Origin: Polyangiaceae bacterium
Lineage (GTDB): Bacteria > Myxococcota_A > Polyangia > Polyangiales > Polyangiaceae
Length of the DNA: 64,000 bases
Direction of reading: 5' to 3'
Assembly: GCA_013361525.1 (NCBI GenBank)
Contig: JABFXY010000105.1
Coordinates: 50,748-114,747 of the forward strand
Shown one piece after another: positions 49,735 through 58,070 of this stretch (its first letter is position 1; every line of letters starts with the position of its first letter). Made by a program: the position numbers and the translations under genes. Below the pieces are notes generated by a model that did not search any database, was not told the DNA's origin, and saw only the letters and a program-made list of their open reading frames with translations.

Positions 49735-50444
49735 GCCGTCTTGCCCTCGACCAGGCGAAGGTACATCGACGCGATCTTGTTGCTGGGATCCGCTTCCAAC
49801 GCCTTGTGGAACGCGGTGACGGCGTCGCCCTTACGGTCGAGCATGTAGAACGTGACACCGAGCTGAACGCGCGCGTGCACGTAGGTCGGGTTTGCCTCGC
49901 AGGCTGCCTCGAAGGCGGATTTCGCGGCTTCGAGGTGACCGCGCTCGCGGTGGATCGCGCCGAGCTTGGCGTGCAGATCGGCGAACGCAGGCCTCAACGT
50001 CACGGCGCGCTCGAGCTCTCGAATCGCCTCGTCGAGGTAACCGATATGCGCGTACGCCTGGGCGACGTCGGCGTGCATGTTCGCGATCTTGCCGAGCGCG
50101 AACGTGTCTTGAATGCCGCCCGAGACGGACGGTCCCGCCGTCTTTCGAAGGCGCTCGAACGCCTCGCGCCCAGCCTCGTAGTCGCCGAGATCGTTGTGCG
50201 CGACGACCAGGTTGAGCACGGCCTCGGTGTAGCTCGGGTTGATCTCCACCGCGCGCTCGAATGCGCCCTTCGCGCCCTCGAAATCTCCACGCTCGTGACG
50301 GACCTTTCCGAGCATGTTGTAGATGTCGGCGAGCCGATCGTTGCGCTCGAGAATCTGCAGGAGGAGCGGCTCCGCGTGCTCGTATTCGCGCCGCTCGAAG
50401 TGCTCCTTCGCTGCGACGATCTTGTGCTTGAGCCTTTCATCCAT
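49731..50444 (-). CDS. TPR-repeat protein
   Basis: A 237-residue soluble protein made of about six tetratricopeptide repeats, for example YNMLGKVRHERGDFEGAKGA, FERAVEINPSYTEAVLNLVV, DVAQAYAHIGYLDEAIREL and AKLGAIHRERGHLEAAKSA. TPRs are protein-binding scaffolds. It has no signal or membrane segment. Start ATG 50444 is preferred because the TPR fold begins there; a TTG at 50501 would run through an intergenic palindrome. It is first in the two-gene operon with the membrane protein. Confidence 0.85.
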   Translation of the reverse strand: MDERLKHKIVAAKEHFERREYEHAEPLLLQILERNDRLADIYNMLGKVRHERGDFEGAKGAFERAVEINPSYTEAVLNLVVAHNDLGDYEAGREAFERLRKTAGPSVSGGIQDTFALGKIANMHADVAQAYAHIGYLDEAIRELERAVTLRPAFADLHAKLGAIHRERGHLEAAKSAFEAACEANPTYVHARVQLGVTFYMLDRKGDAVTAFHKALEADPSNKIASMYLRLVEGKTA

Positions 50445-50472
50445 GACGTCGATCTCTATCACTTCGACAGTC

Positions 50473-50628
50473 AATTCACCTGGCTTGCCAGGTGAATTCA
50501 ATCAACGACCATTCGCACGGGTTGCCTCTCGAACATCGGCGATACCCAAATCGACGCGCGTCGCTGACTCAGAACACGCGCAAGCCAGGTGAATTTTGCA
50601 TACGATTCGCACGGCAAGCCGTGCGAAT
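50473..50628. repeat. Cluster of palindromic repeats in a divergent promoter region
   Basis: The spacer 50445-50741 between the TPR gene and the M23 gene holds perfect short-loop palindromes: AATTCACCTGGC-tt-GCCAGGTGAATT (50473-50498) and ATTCGCACGGC-aa-GCCGTGCGAAT (50605-50628). Half-copies recur: ATTCGCACGG at 50511-50520 and GCCAGGTGAATT at 50584-50595. So the pair 'GCCAGGTGAATT then ATTCGCACGG' appears twice in the same order. They may be REP-like elements or operators for divergent transcription. Confidence 0.6.
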
Positions 50629-50741
50629 GCCGGCGTCTGGTCGCGTGGGTCCCGAGGCTCTTCTCTGGCTGTTCCGGGGCCTATCCTGGGCGCTTCTTCA
50701 GCTTGCCCCACCCATGGGGCGCTGGTAGACGAGCCAACGTC

Positions 50742-52793
50742 GTGGCCGCCGAAGAAGTCGACCAAGATTCGGCGCCCCCTGCGTCGACTGGAACGCGCGG
50801 CCCGAGCAGCGCGGGGACGCCGGCACCTGGACGCGTCAGGGATTCGCTGACTTCGGCGAGCTCGCTGCGCGGATCGAGCGCCGCGCTGAGAAAGCCGCCG
50901 CTTCCGCCTGTCGGCGGCGCGGAGATGAGCCCGAGAAGGCGGGTGCTCGAGGCACGCATCCCCGTCGAGCCGGAGCCCGGCAGCCCCGAGGCGGCGGAGA
51001 CGCCGAGGTCAGGGCTTTCGGCGACGTCGATGCCCGACACGCTCGAGCCCGCGGCTCTTTCACTTCGGTCTCCCGGAGCCTCCGGTGCGCCCTCGCTGCG
51101 CCGCCCTTCGCTGACGCAGGGCGAGCTCGCGGGGCCTGCTTCACCGCGTGCATCAGCGAACGCGTCGATGTCACGTTGGCTCGGTCGCGACGGCAAGGTG
51201 CAGGACCGCGGCGCGGCGTCCGTTCCGCGCGGCGGCTCGGCGCTGGCGATGTCGCCGCGCATGACCGCGCTGTTCGGTGGCTTGTTCGGGCTGGCGACGG
51301 TCACCACGATCATCGCGTTGCTCATCCAAGGCGCGCCTCCGCGGGACGATCGCTCCGCAGCGCTCGCGACGGGCACATCGAGCGCCGCCGCCGAAGGCGC
51401 GTCCGGGGACGAAGCCGCGGCCCAGCGCGGACCGAAGAAGCGGCAGCGCACGAAGATCCCCGGGCCGTGGCGCATCGCGGACATCGCGAAAGATCCGGGC
51501 GTCCGCATCGCCGAGGACACGATGGGACGGCGCTCGTTCATCACGGCGCTCGGCGAAAAAGGCGTCCCGAAAGACCAGGTCTACCGCGTTCTCAAGGCCT
51601 TCGACGGCCTGCGCAAGTTCGACAAGACCGGCAAGAACGACAAGTTCATCGTCGCGCTCGACCGCCAAGACAACCACGTCCGCGCATTCGAATACGTCGT
51701 CTCCGGGCAGGAGATTTACCAGGCGAAAGAGACCGACGGCATCCTCACGGCGTCGCAGCTCGACATGAAGATCGCCGAGGAAGAGGTCGTCGGCTCCTTC
51801 TATGTCAGCAAGAACGTCGCGCGCTCGATGGAGTGGGGCGGCTTCGAGCCCGATCTCGCGCGGGTGATCGACGAAGCCTTCGCGGGCAAGACGTCGGTCG
51901 ATGGGTTCGAAGAGGGCGGCATCGTTCGCGTCGTTGCGACCGAGGTGACCGCGCTCGGCGAGTTCGTTCGCTACAAGAACATCGTCGCGCTCGAGTACAA
52001 GCCGCCGGATCCGCAAGCGACGCCGCTGCGCGCGTACACGTACCAAGGCCCCGGCGCGCGCGGATACTTCGACGATCGCGGCCGGCAACCCGATGGAAGC
52101 GGTTGGGGCTCGCCCGTGCCCGGCGCGCCGATCACGAGCCGCTTCAACCCGAAGCGCATGCACCCCGTGCTCAAGAAGGTGATGCCGCACAACGGGACCG
52201 ACTACGGCGCTCCGACCGGCACGCCGATCTACGCGGTGTTTCGCGGCAAGCTCACGCACGTCGGGCCTGCGGGCCCGTGCGGCAACATGATCGCCATCAT
52301 GCACCCGAACGGCGTGGAGAGCGGCTACTGCCACATGTCGAAGATCGCTCCTGGCCTCAAAGTCGGCGGCACGGTCGGCACGCGCCAGAACATCGGGCAG
52401 GTCGGTACGACGGGCCGCTCGACGGGACCACACCTCCACTTCTGGACGAAGAAGGGCGGTAAGTTCTTCGACTCGGAGACGCTCAAGATCGATGGCTTCC
52501 GCGTGATCCCGTCCGACGAGCGCGCCGCGTTCCAAGCACGCAAGTCTGAGCTCGACGCGCGCCTCGAAGGCATCGAGCTACCCGAGCCGCCGCCGGCCGA
52601 GCCCGCCGCAAAGGCATCGTCGGCGCCGGCTGGAGACGACACGCGCCCCAACGTCGGCGCGGGCAGCGAGGACGACGAACCCGGCAGCGCAGCACCGCCT
52701 GCAGGCTCTGCGAGCCCGAAGGCGGACTCGAAGCCGATGCAGATCGATCCGGGTGACGGCGACGAGATCGTCGGCGCGGATTTGAAGAAGTAG
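50742..52793 (+). CDS. M23-family peptidase with cytoplasmic tail and membrane anchor
   Basis: A 683-residue protein from GTG 50742. The frame opens further upstream to the palindrome region, so the exact start is uncertain. The first 160 residues are Ser/Pro/Ala-rich and disordered, then a membrane helix (about residues 175-195). The periplasmic part has an OapA/CdsD-like helical region (about 235-390) and an M23 domain with zinc residues in PHNGTDYGAPTGTPIYA and TGPHLHFW and the active region SGYCHMSKI. It is probably a D,D- or LytM-type endopeptidase that cuts peptidoglycan cross-bridges, or an activator of amidases. The C-terminal tail is Pro/Ala/Ser-rich. It is divergent from the TPR operon. 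Confidence 0.87.
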   Translation: MAAEEVDQDSAPPASTGTRGPSSAGTPAPGRVRDSLTSASSLRGSSAALRKPPLPPVGGAEMSPRRRVLEARIPVEPEPGSPEAAETPRSGLSATSMPDTLEPAALSLRSPGASGAPSLRRPSLTQGELAGPASPRASANASMSRWLGRDGKVQDRGAASVPRGGSALAMSPRMTALFGGLFGLATVTTIIALLIQGAPPRDDRSAALATGTSSAAAEGASGDEAAAQRGPKKRQRTKIPGPWRIADIAKDPGVRIAEDTMGRRSFITALGEKGVPKDQVYRVLKAFDGLRKFDKTGKNDKFIVALDRQDNHVRAFEYVVSGQEIYQAKETDGILTASQLDMKIAEEEVVGSFYVSKNVARSMEWGGFEPDLARVIDEAFAGKTSVDGFEEGGIVRVVATEVTALGEFVRYKNIVALEYKPPDPQATPLRAYTYQGPGARGYFDDRGRQPDGSGWGSPVPGAPITSRFNPKRMHPVLKKVMPHNGTDYGAPTGTPIYAVFRGKLTHVGPAGPCGNMIAIMHPNGVESGYCHMSKIAPGLKVGGTVGTRQNIGQVGTTGRSTGPHLHFWTKKGGKFFDSETLKIDGFRVIPSDERAAFQARKSELDARLEGIELPEPPPAEPAAKASSAPAGDDTRPNVGAGSEDDEPGSAAPPAGSASPKADSKPMQIDPGDGDEIVGADLKK

Positions 52794-52992
52794 CGCGCGG
52801 GACGGGGGGAAGAGCGACGCGGGCCGGCGCAGGGGCCGCGGGCGGGTCCGGGGCCGCGCGGCGAGGGCCATCTGCGCCGAACGAACCCCGGCGTTGCGTC
52901 CGCGGGAGATGGGGGTGGGCCATGCGCGCTGGATGAAGCCTTTCGTTTCACCAGGCCCCTCTGCGCGCCCCGTAGGCGCGCCGACAAACGCG

Positions 52993-53024
52993 AAAAGCGC
53001 GCGACCCTCGAGAGGACCGCGCGC
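52993..53024 (-). terminator. Rho-independent terminator of the rplM-rpsI operon
   Basis: On the minus strand a GC-rich hairpin (GCGCGCGGTCC, loop, GGGTCGCGCGC, at 53024-52997) is followed directly by TTTT. It lies 23 bp after the rpsI stop. Stem 10-11 bp with one G-T pair. Confidence 0.72.
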
Positions 53025-53046
53025 CGTTCGTGACGGAGCGTATTGC

Positions 53047-53436
53047 TCAGCGCTTGGAGTACTGGAAGCGCTTGCGGGCGCCCGGCTGACCGTACTTCTT
53101 GCGCTCCTTCTTGCGGGCGTCGCGCGTGAGGAAGCCCGCGCGCTTCAGCGGCGGACGACGCTCGCCGTCGGCGACGCAGAGGGCGCGCGCGATGCCGTGG
53201 CGCATCGCTTCGGCCTGGGCCGAGTGGCCGCCGCCGGCGACGGTCGCGACGACGTCGTACTCGTCGAGGACCTCGATGAGCTCGAGCGGCTGGCGCATGA
53301 TCATGCGCGAGGTCTCGCGCTCGAAGTAGTGATCCGCGCTTCGCTTGTTGACGGTGATGTTGCCGGTGCCGGGCTTGAGCCAGACGCGAGCAACGGCGGT
53401 CTTGCGCTTGCCGGTGGCGTAGAACGATTCGCTCAT
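53047..53436 (-). CDS. rpsI: 30S ribosomal protein S9
   Basis: A 129-residue ribosomal protein S9 (uS9), a small-subunit protein whose C-terminal tail reaches the decoding-site tRNAs. Visible marks are ATGKRKTAVARVWLKPGTG, a VAGGGHSAQAEAMRHGIARAL core and the basic end KKYGQPGARKRFQYSKR. The length is normal. The start ATG 53436 follows rplM by 12 bp, the standard L13-S9 operon. A terminator hairpin lies downstream. Confidence 0.98.
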   Translation of the reverse strand: MSESFYATGKRKTAVARVWLKPGTGNITVNKRSADHYFERETSRMIMRQPLELIEVLDEYDVVATVAGGGHSAQAEAMRHGIARALCVADGERRPPLKRAGFLTRDARKKERKKYGQPGARKRFQYSKR

Positions 53437-53448
53437 GGTCTTCGTCTC

Positions 53449-53925
53449 TTACTTCGCTGCCCGAGCCGGGGCGGCCAGGGGTTCGGGCTTCTGGGCCGCG
53501 TGGGGATGATCGGGACCGCCGTAGACCTTCAGCTTGGTGAGAAGCTGGCGGCCCAGGATGTTCTTCGGAAGCATCCCGCGGACGGCCTTGAGAACGGGCA
53601 GCTCGGGCTTGCGCTCGATGAGGTCACCGTAGACCTCGCGGCGGAAACCGCCGGGCTCGCCGCTGTGCCGAACGTACTCTTTCTGCTCGAGCTTGCGGCC
53701 GGTGAGCTTCACCTTGGAGGCGTTGACGACGACGACGAAGTCGCCCGTGTCGACGTGCGGGGTGAAGGTCGGCTTGTTCTTGCCGCGGAGGACCATCGCG
53801 ATGCGGCTCGCGAGGCGGCCGAGGGGTTGGTCGGTCGCGTCGACGACCCACCACTTGCGCTGCGGGTGGACCTCCGCCGGCTTGGCGACGAAGCTCTTCT
53901 GGATCGGAGAAGGAGAGGCGTTCAT
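53449..53925 (-). CDS. rplM: 50S ribosomal protein L13
   Basis: A 158-residue ribosomal protein L13 (uL13), an early assembly protein of the large subunit. Marks are WWVVDATDQPLGRLASRIAMVLRGKNKPT, the GDFVVVVNASKVKLTGRK strand, and LPKNILGRQLLTKLKVYGGPDHPH. It has an N-terminal extension of about 20 residues and a C-terminal Ala/Lys tail longer than the E. coli form (142). Start ATG 53925 is preceded by GGAGAAGGAGAGG. It is first in the rplM-rpsI operon. Confidence 0.97.
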   Translation of the reverse strand: MNASPSPIQKSFVAKPAEVHPQRKWWVVDATDQPLGRLASRIAMVLRGKNKPTFTPHVDTGDFVVVVNASKVKLTGRKLEQKEYVRHSGEPGGFRREVYGDLIERKPELPVLKAVRGMLPKNILGRQLLTKLKVYGGPDHPHAAQKPEPLAAPARAAK

Positions 53926-54327
53926 GGCAGATTGGTCACGTCGGGGACGGCGAGGCGCCTGCGAGCTGAGCAGCTGCACAGGCTGGGCAACGGGCCGGCA
54001 CGACCCGAGGGTCTCGCCAGCGAAAAGGGGTGAGGCGTTTACGACCTGACGGCGCTCGAGTCAAGCAACATCGTTTTTGGACAACGAGCGGCGCGGGAAA
54101 CCGAGTCGGTCGTGCGTGCGGCGACGCCGCGACGGTTCATACACGATCGAGCCGAGGACGTCGCGAACGATGAAACGAACCGTCGTGCAGCTCTCCAACA
54201 TGGCCGATGGAGGCGCAGGTTCGCCACACGCGATCGGCTCGTGCACATGCGCGAGAGTAGGACCGAAATGCGGCGTGCACGCGCGTTGTGCGCTTCGACG
54301 AGAGCCAATTGGTTCACGATCCAGCGC
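53926..54327. other. Intergenic divergent promoter region, no gene seen
   Basis: The 402 bp between rplM and the Cys-rich lipoprotein gene should carry promoters for both. Open frames here are shadows of one another with no ribosome sites or recognisable protein. I could not place a promoter with confidence. Confidence 0.4.
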
Positions 54328-55383
54328 ATGCGAAGCACGACGAAGAATTGCAGCTCGCTGAACCTTGAACCTTTCCTTTGTCTCGCACTCGCAGCGGCGC
54401 TCGCCGCATGTGGTGGGGAGCTGGTGACGAACGACGGCGGTGCCGCGGAGGGCGGCTCGCCTTCGAATGGTGGGACGACCAACAACGGCGGCGGCACGAA
54501 CGAAGGTGGAAGCGGCGCGGAAGGCGGCGCTGGCGGAGGCACCACGGACGGCGGCGGTGGTGGTGGCACCGAGGGATGCGACGATCCCGACACGTGCGAA
54601 TACGACCTCGAGACGACCTGCATGGGCGAGCCGGCGAACGACCCGACGAACTTGCCGGCATGTCCCGCGGAGCTCTGCCCCGGTGGCGGCCTCGGACGAT
54701 GCATCCCGACCACGCTGGTGCCGAAGGACAGCGTCGCCCTCCTCGCCGACTGCAGCGAGACGCAGAAGTGTGTCCCCGACAGCGCCATCATGCGCGACGG
54801 TCTCTTCACCGCGCCGACATGCGAGTTCGGGCCGGGCTACGAAGGCCGCTGTTTGAGCACGTGCATCCCCGATGTCGCGTCGCAGATCGATCTGTTGCCG
54901 CAGGACATCTGCGCGCCGGACGAGCGCTGCGCGCCGTGCACCGATCCGTTCACCGGCGAAGACACCGGCGCTTGCACGTTGTCTTGTGATCAAGGTCCGA
55001 CGCTTCCGCCGAAGACGTTCCCCGCGTGCTGCGAGGACCTGGGCGGCGGCAAATGCGTCCCGGCGGACGTCGTCGGTGAGGAGTCGGCCGCCACCCTCGA
55101 TCCCGAGGAGTGTGAAGGCCTCGGCGAGACCGGAAGCGTCTGCGTACCGGACGTCATCACCGATGCCCACCTGCAGGGACAGCCTTTCGTCGCGACATCG
55201 TGCACGACGAACCTGCTCGTTCAGCTCGGCGGCGGAAGCGCGCAAGGCGGATGCCTTCCGCGATGTATCCCCGAGGTGAACGACACTGCGGGTCTCGCGC
55301 AGGATGGCTGCCCGGACCAGACCTACCGTTGTGTTCCGTGCACCAACGGCGGCGCGAGCACCGGAGCGTGCGAGCCGCAGTAG
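54328..55383 (+). CDS. Cys-rich lipoprotein with Gly-rich spacer
   Basis: A 351-residue lipoprotein. The signal ends in the lipobox ALAAC, followed by a 50-residue Gly/Asn/Glu/Thr spacer. The mature part has over 25 cysteines in repeating PxLCPGG-, CxPD- and CCEDLG-type segments, including a conserved-looking CIPTTLVPKDSVALLADC, as in other myxobacterial extracellular Cys-rich proteins. These probably form disulfide-linked domains on the cell surface. No catalytic motif is seen and no function is assigned. Start ATG 54328 puts the signal near the N-terminus. Confidence 0.75.
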   Translation: MRSTTKNCSSLNLEPFLCLALAAALAACGGELVTNDGGAAEGGSPSNGGTTNNGGGTNEGGSGAEGGAGGGTTDGGGGGGTEGCDDPDTCEYDLETTCMGEPANDPTNLPACPAELCPGGGLGRCIPTTLVPKDSVALLADCSETQKCVPDSAIMRDGLFTAPTCEFGPGYEGRCLSTCIPDVASQIDLLPQDICAPDERCAPCTDPFTGEDTGACTLSCDQGPTLPPKTFPACCEDLGGGKCVPADVVGEESAATLDPEECEGLGETGSVCVPDVITDAHLQGQPFVATSCTTNLLVQLGGGSAQGGCLPRCIPEVNDTAGLAQDGCPDQTYRCVPCTNGGASTGACEPQ

Positions 55384-55407
55384 AGAGCTAGATGTGAGCC
55401 TCGGCGA

Positions 55408-56883
55408 TCAGTTGCTCGACGATGTCGGCTTCGGGGTCGCCGAGGGTGTCGCGCTCGGCGCAGCGGACGCGCTCGAAGAGGGTGCCGCGGGCGCGTCGCT
55501 CGCCGAGGGCGGCGCGGCAGGGGCCGAAGCGCTGGGCGGAGAAGCCGGAGCGTCTTTCTTCGTCGCGGAGTCCTTCGCGTGGCCGTTCGCGTCGAACTTG
55601 CCTGCGACGTCTTGAAGGAGCGCCTTCGCGTCGTCGGCGCAGGATCCCATCGGGTAGGTCGTCAGATACTCCGTCGCCTTCTGAGTGGCCCTGCGCGGAT
55701 CGACGTCGTCCCCTTCCGAGGCCATCGCGCGAACTTGCGAGCACAACGCGACCTCGGCGAGCCCCTTCGTCTGCGCGGCCTTCTCGCGATACTTCGCCGC
55801 GAGCTGTTTGTCCGTCGGCTCGTAGAACTGTGCGAGCTGCAGCGCAGCGGCGGCTGCGCTCGGATCGGAGCCGAACTCGTCGACGACGCGACGAAGCGCA
55901 AGCACCTTCAGGTTGTCCTTCTTGCCGGTGGCCGCGACCTCCCACAGGTACCAGAGTTCGCTTGCACTCTGTGAGCCGTTGATGGTTGCCTGAAGGCCGG
56001 GACCCTTCTCGAGAAGCTCGAGCGCCGCTTCGTACTTGTCGCTCTTCACCAGCGAGAGCCAAGTGGCCGGCGCCTCGGGTGCAGCAACGGTCGTCGCGGC
56101 GACGGGCGCCGGGTCAGCCGACGAGGTCGGAGCGACGAGCGATTGGCTCGCGGAGGGTGCGGGCGCACGCGCATCGGGATCGGCGTCGTTGACCGGGACC
56201 GGAACCGGAGGAGGAACGTCCGCCCGCTGATCGGTGGAGGTGACCGTCGCGACGATCGGCACGCGGGAGAGCACATGCCCGCCACGGACCACCTGCTGCC
56301 CCGCCGGAGAAGTGACGGTGGCCGTGCCTTGCGCGACGAGGACGTCGAGATCCGCTTCGCGGCGCGCGAGCGATACCGACGAGCCTGCGGGCGCGGAGAC
56401 ATGAGCGACACCGGCGACGACGTCGACCGGAATGTCGACCGCGTCGAGCGACGCAGCACCGCGGAGCAGGCTCAAGTTGACGCGCTCGTCGGAGACCGAA
56501 ACCACCTCGACCGTGGAGCCCGGCTCGACGACGATGCGACCACCACCCGGCAGAGCGAAGGTGCGCGGCTTCGTGCCGGCGGCGAAGACGTCGGTCATCG
56601 GACCGTCGGGCGTGGCGACCGGGAGGTTCGCCTGCTCCGGCTCGTTGCTGCTGCCGATGACGAGGCCCGTGCCGAACATCGCGGCGGCGGCGGCGAAGAG
56701 GAACACCGTTCGCGCGACGGCGGGTCGCTTCGTGTGGAGGAGCGCGCCGGGCACCGGCGTCGCCGTCACAGAGGAGCGCGGGGCAGGCAGCTCGTCACGC
56801 AGACGATCCCAGATCCGATCGACGCGCGCGTCGTCGGCGTGATCGCGCAGGCTGCGCGGATCGATCGAGGGAAGTCGGCTCAT
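55408..56883 (-). CDS. FecR-domain membrane protein
   Basis: A 491-residue protein. A short cytoplasmic N-terminus (residues 1-52) is followed by one membrane helix (about 53-72) and a periplasmic FecR-type beta domain (about 90-215: TFALPGGGRIVVEPGSTVEVV, LSLLRGAASLDAV, ADLDVLVAQGTATVT). The C-terminal part has TPR-like helices (about 290-425) and a Ser/Ala/Pro tail. The ATG 56883 overlaps the ECF sigma factor stop (ATGA), and a GAGGAGGAG site precedes it. FecR proteins usually control the sigma factor beside them by holding or releasing it, so it is probably the regulator of the sigma factor encoded upstream. No TonB receptor is adjacent, so the signal differs from that of classical FecA-FecR. 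Confidence 0.82.
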   Translation of the reverse strand: MSRLPSIDPRSLRDHADDARVDRIWDRLRDELPAPRSSVTATPVPGALLHTKRPAVARTVFLFAAAAAMFGTGLVIGSSNEPEQANLPVATPDGPMTDVFAAGTKPRTFALPGGGRIVVEPGSTVEVVSVSDERVNLSLLRGAASLDAVDIPVDVVAGVAHVSAPAGSSVSLARREADLDVLVAQGTATVTSPAGQQVVRGGHVLSRVPIVATVTSTDQRADVPPPVPVPVNDADPDARAPAPSASQSLVAPTSSADPAPVAATTVAAPEAPATWLSLVKSDKYEAALELLEKGPGLQATINGSQSASELWYLWEVAATGKKDNLKVLALRRVVDEFGSDPSAAAAALQLAQFYEPTDKQLAAKYREKAAQTKGLAEVALCSQVRAMASEGDDVDPRRATQKATEYLTTYPMGSCADDAKALLQDVAGKFDANGHAKDSATKKDAPASPPSASAPAAPPSASDAPAAPSSSASAAPSATPSATPKPTSSSN

Positions 56884-57815
56884 CGCGCGCTCCTCCTCGA
56901 GATTGTGACGGATCCGGGTGCGGGCGCCCGCTCTTGAGCAGCGGAATCTGTAGTCGCTGGCTCGACGCCGGGGGCGGCGGCGTCTCGGTCTTGCGTTTCC
57001 ACGTCCTGGGTGTCCACGAAATGGTGTTCGAGAAACTTCTGAGCGCGGCTGATCCGGCGCTTGACGGTGGCGAGCGAGCAGTTCGTCAGCTTGGCGACGA
57101 CGTCGAGCTCGTGCCCCTCGACATAGCGGAGGGTCCAACCGATGCGCTCATCGGTGGGGAGGGTTCGGAGGAGTGCGTAAATCTGCGCGAGCTGGGCGCG
57201 TGTGTGAGGGGACGCGTCGCTGCTCGTGATCGAGTCGAGGTCGACCGGGTCGGCGCCGCGGCCCAGGCCGAGCATGCTCATCAAGCGGGCTCGTCGAAGG
57301 CGGGAGCGGACGGCGAAGACGACGATGGACCCGAGCCAGGAACGGAAGGCTCCCGGCTCAGCCAGGTCCCCGATGCGAGCGAACGCCTTGATGAAGGCGT
57401 CGTGGACGACGTCCTCGACGTCGCGGGCGGACCCCTCGATGCGGGTCGCGAGGTGAATCGCGAAGGACGCGTGCTTGCGATAAAGCGCCTCGAAAGCGAG
57501 CTGGTCGCCCGAGCGCGCGATGGGGACGAGCTGTGCGTCGGAGAGCTCGAGCAGGTTCGCGACGGCGCGACCGCGTGTGCTCTTGGCGGTGACGCCGCTG
57601 TCTTCGCGCGGTTTTGCGCCGGGATCGGACGGGAGGCTTCGGCGGGAGCGGCGCGACGAAGTGAGCGGCGGCTCGGGTCCGGTCGCCGGACGTGCGGCTG
57701 TCGCCTGCCCTTCCTCCGTCACCTCGGCCGGGCGGGCGCCTGCAGACGAGACCCCGGCGGCTCGGCCAACCAGCCGAAGATGCGCGGGGTTCGTGGAGGG
57801 GCGGTTCGCCTTCAT
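56880..57815 (-). CDS. ECF-type RNA polymerase sigma factor
   Basis: A 311-residue sigma-70-family ECF factor. The N-terminal 85 residues are a disordered Arg/Ser/Ala tail, unusually long for the group. Region 2 follows (about 100-165; DQLAFEALYRKHASFAIHLA, DVEDVVHDAFIKAFARIGDL) and region 4 (about 215-265; LPTDERIGWTLRYVEGHEL, CSLATVKRRISRAQKFL). It would direct RNA polymerase to a small set of promoters. It is translationally coupled to the FecR-domain gene, the likely anti-sigma or sensor. Confidence 0.92.
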   Translation of the reverse strand: MKANRPSTNPAHLRLVGRAAGVSSAGARPAEVTEEGQATAARPATGPEPPLTSSRRSRRSLPSDPGAKPREDSGVTAKSTRGRAVANLLELSDAQLVPIARSGDQLAFEALYRKHASFAIHLATRIEGSARDVEDVVHDAFIKAFARIGDLAEPGAFRSWLGSIVVFAVRSRLRRARLMSMLGLGRGADPVDLDSITSSDASPHTRAQLAQIYALLRTLPTDERIGWTLRYVEGHELDVVAKLTNCSLATVKRRISRAQKFLEHHFVDTQDVETQDRDAAAPGVEPATTDSAAQERAPAPGSVTISRRSAR

Positions 57816-58070
57816 GCGATCAGGTAGAAACGGCGCGGGGATTGTTCGAAGCGACCAGCTTGGATCTTGGACGCGCGACGCACGTACAAGGGCTCACCGC
57901 TGGAGCCTTTCTTCAGGGTGAAAGGAACAGGCACGAGAATTGTTTTACCACCGAGCTTGCGTGACAATCCTAACGGTTCGCTGACCCGGCCGGCCTCCGA
58001 GCAGGTACGAGGCGCGGCGGGACGAATGGCGCGAGCACTCGGCGCACCGAGAAACTGAAGAAAGCGGCTC

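Noticed and set aside
51171..52535. 454-codon open frame antisense to the M23 peptidase gene
   Set aside because: Arg/Ala/Val-rich shadow with no recognisable domain; the plus strand has intact M23 motifs.
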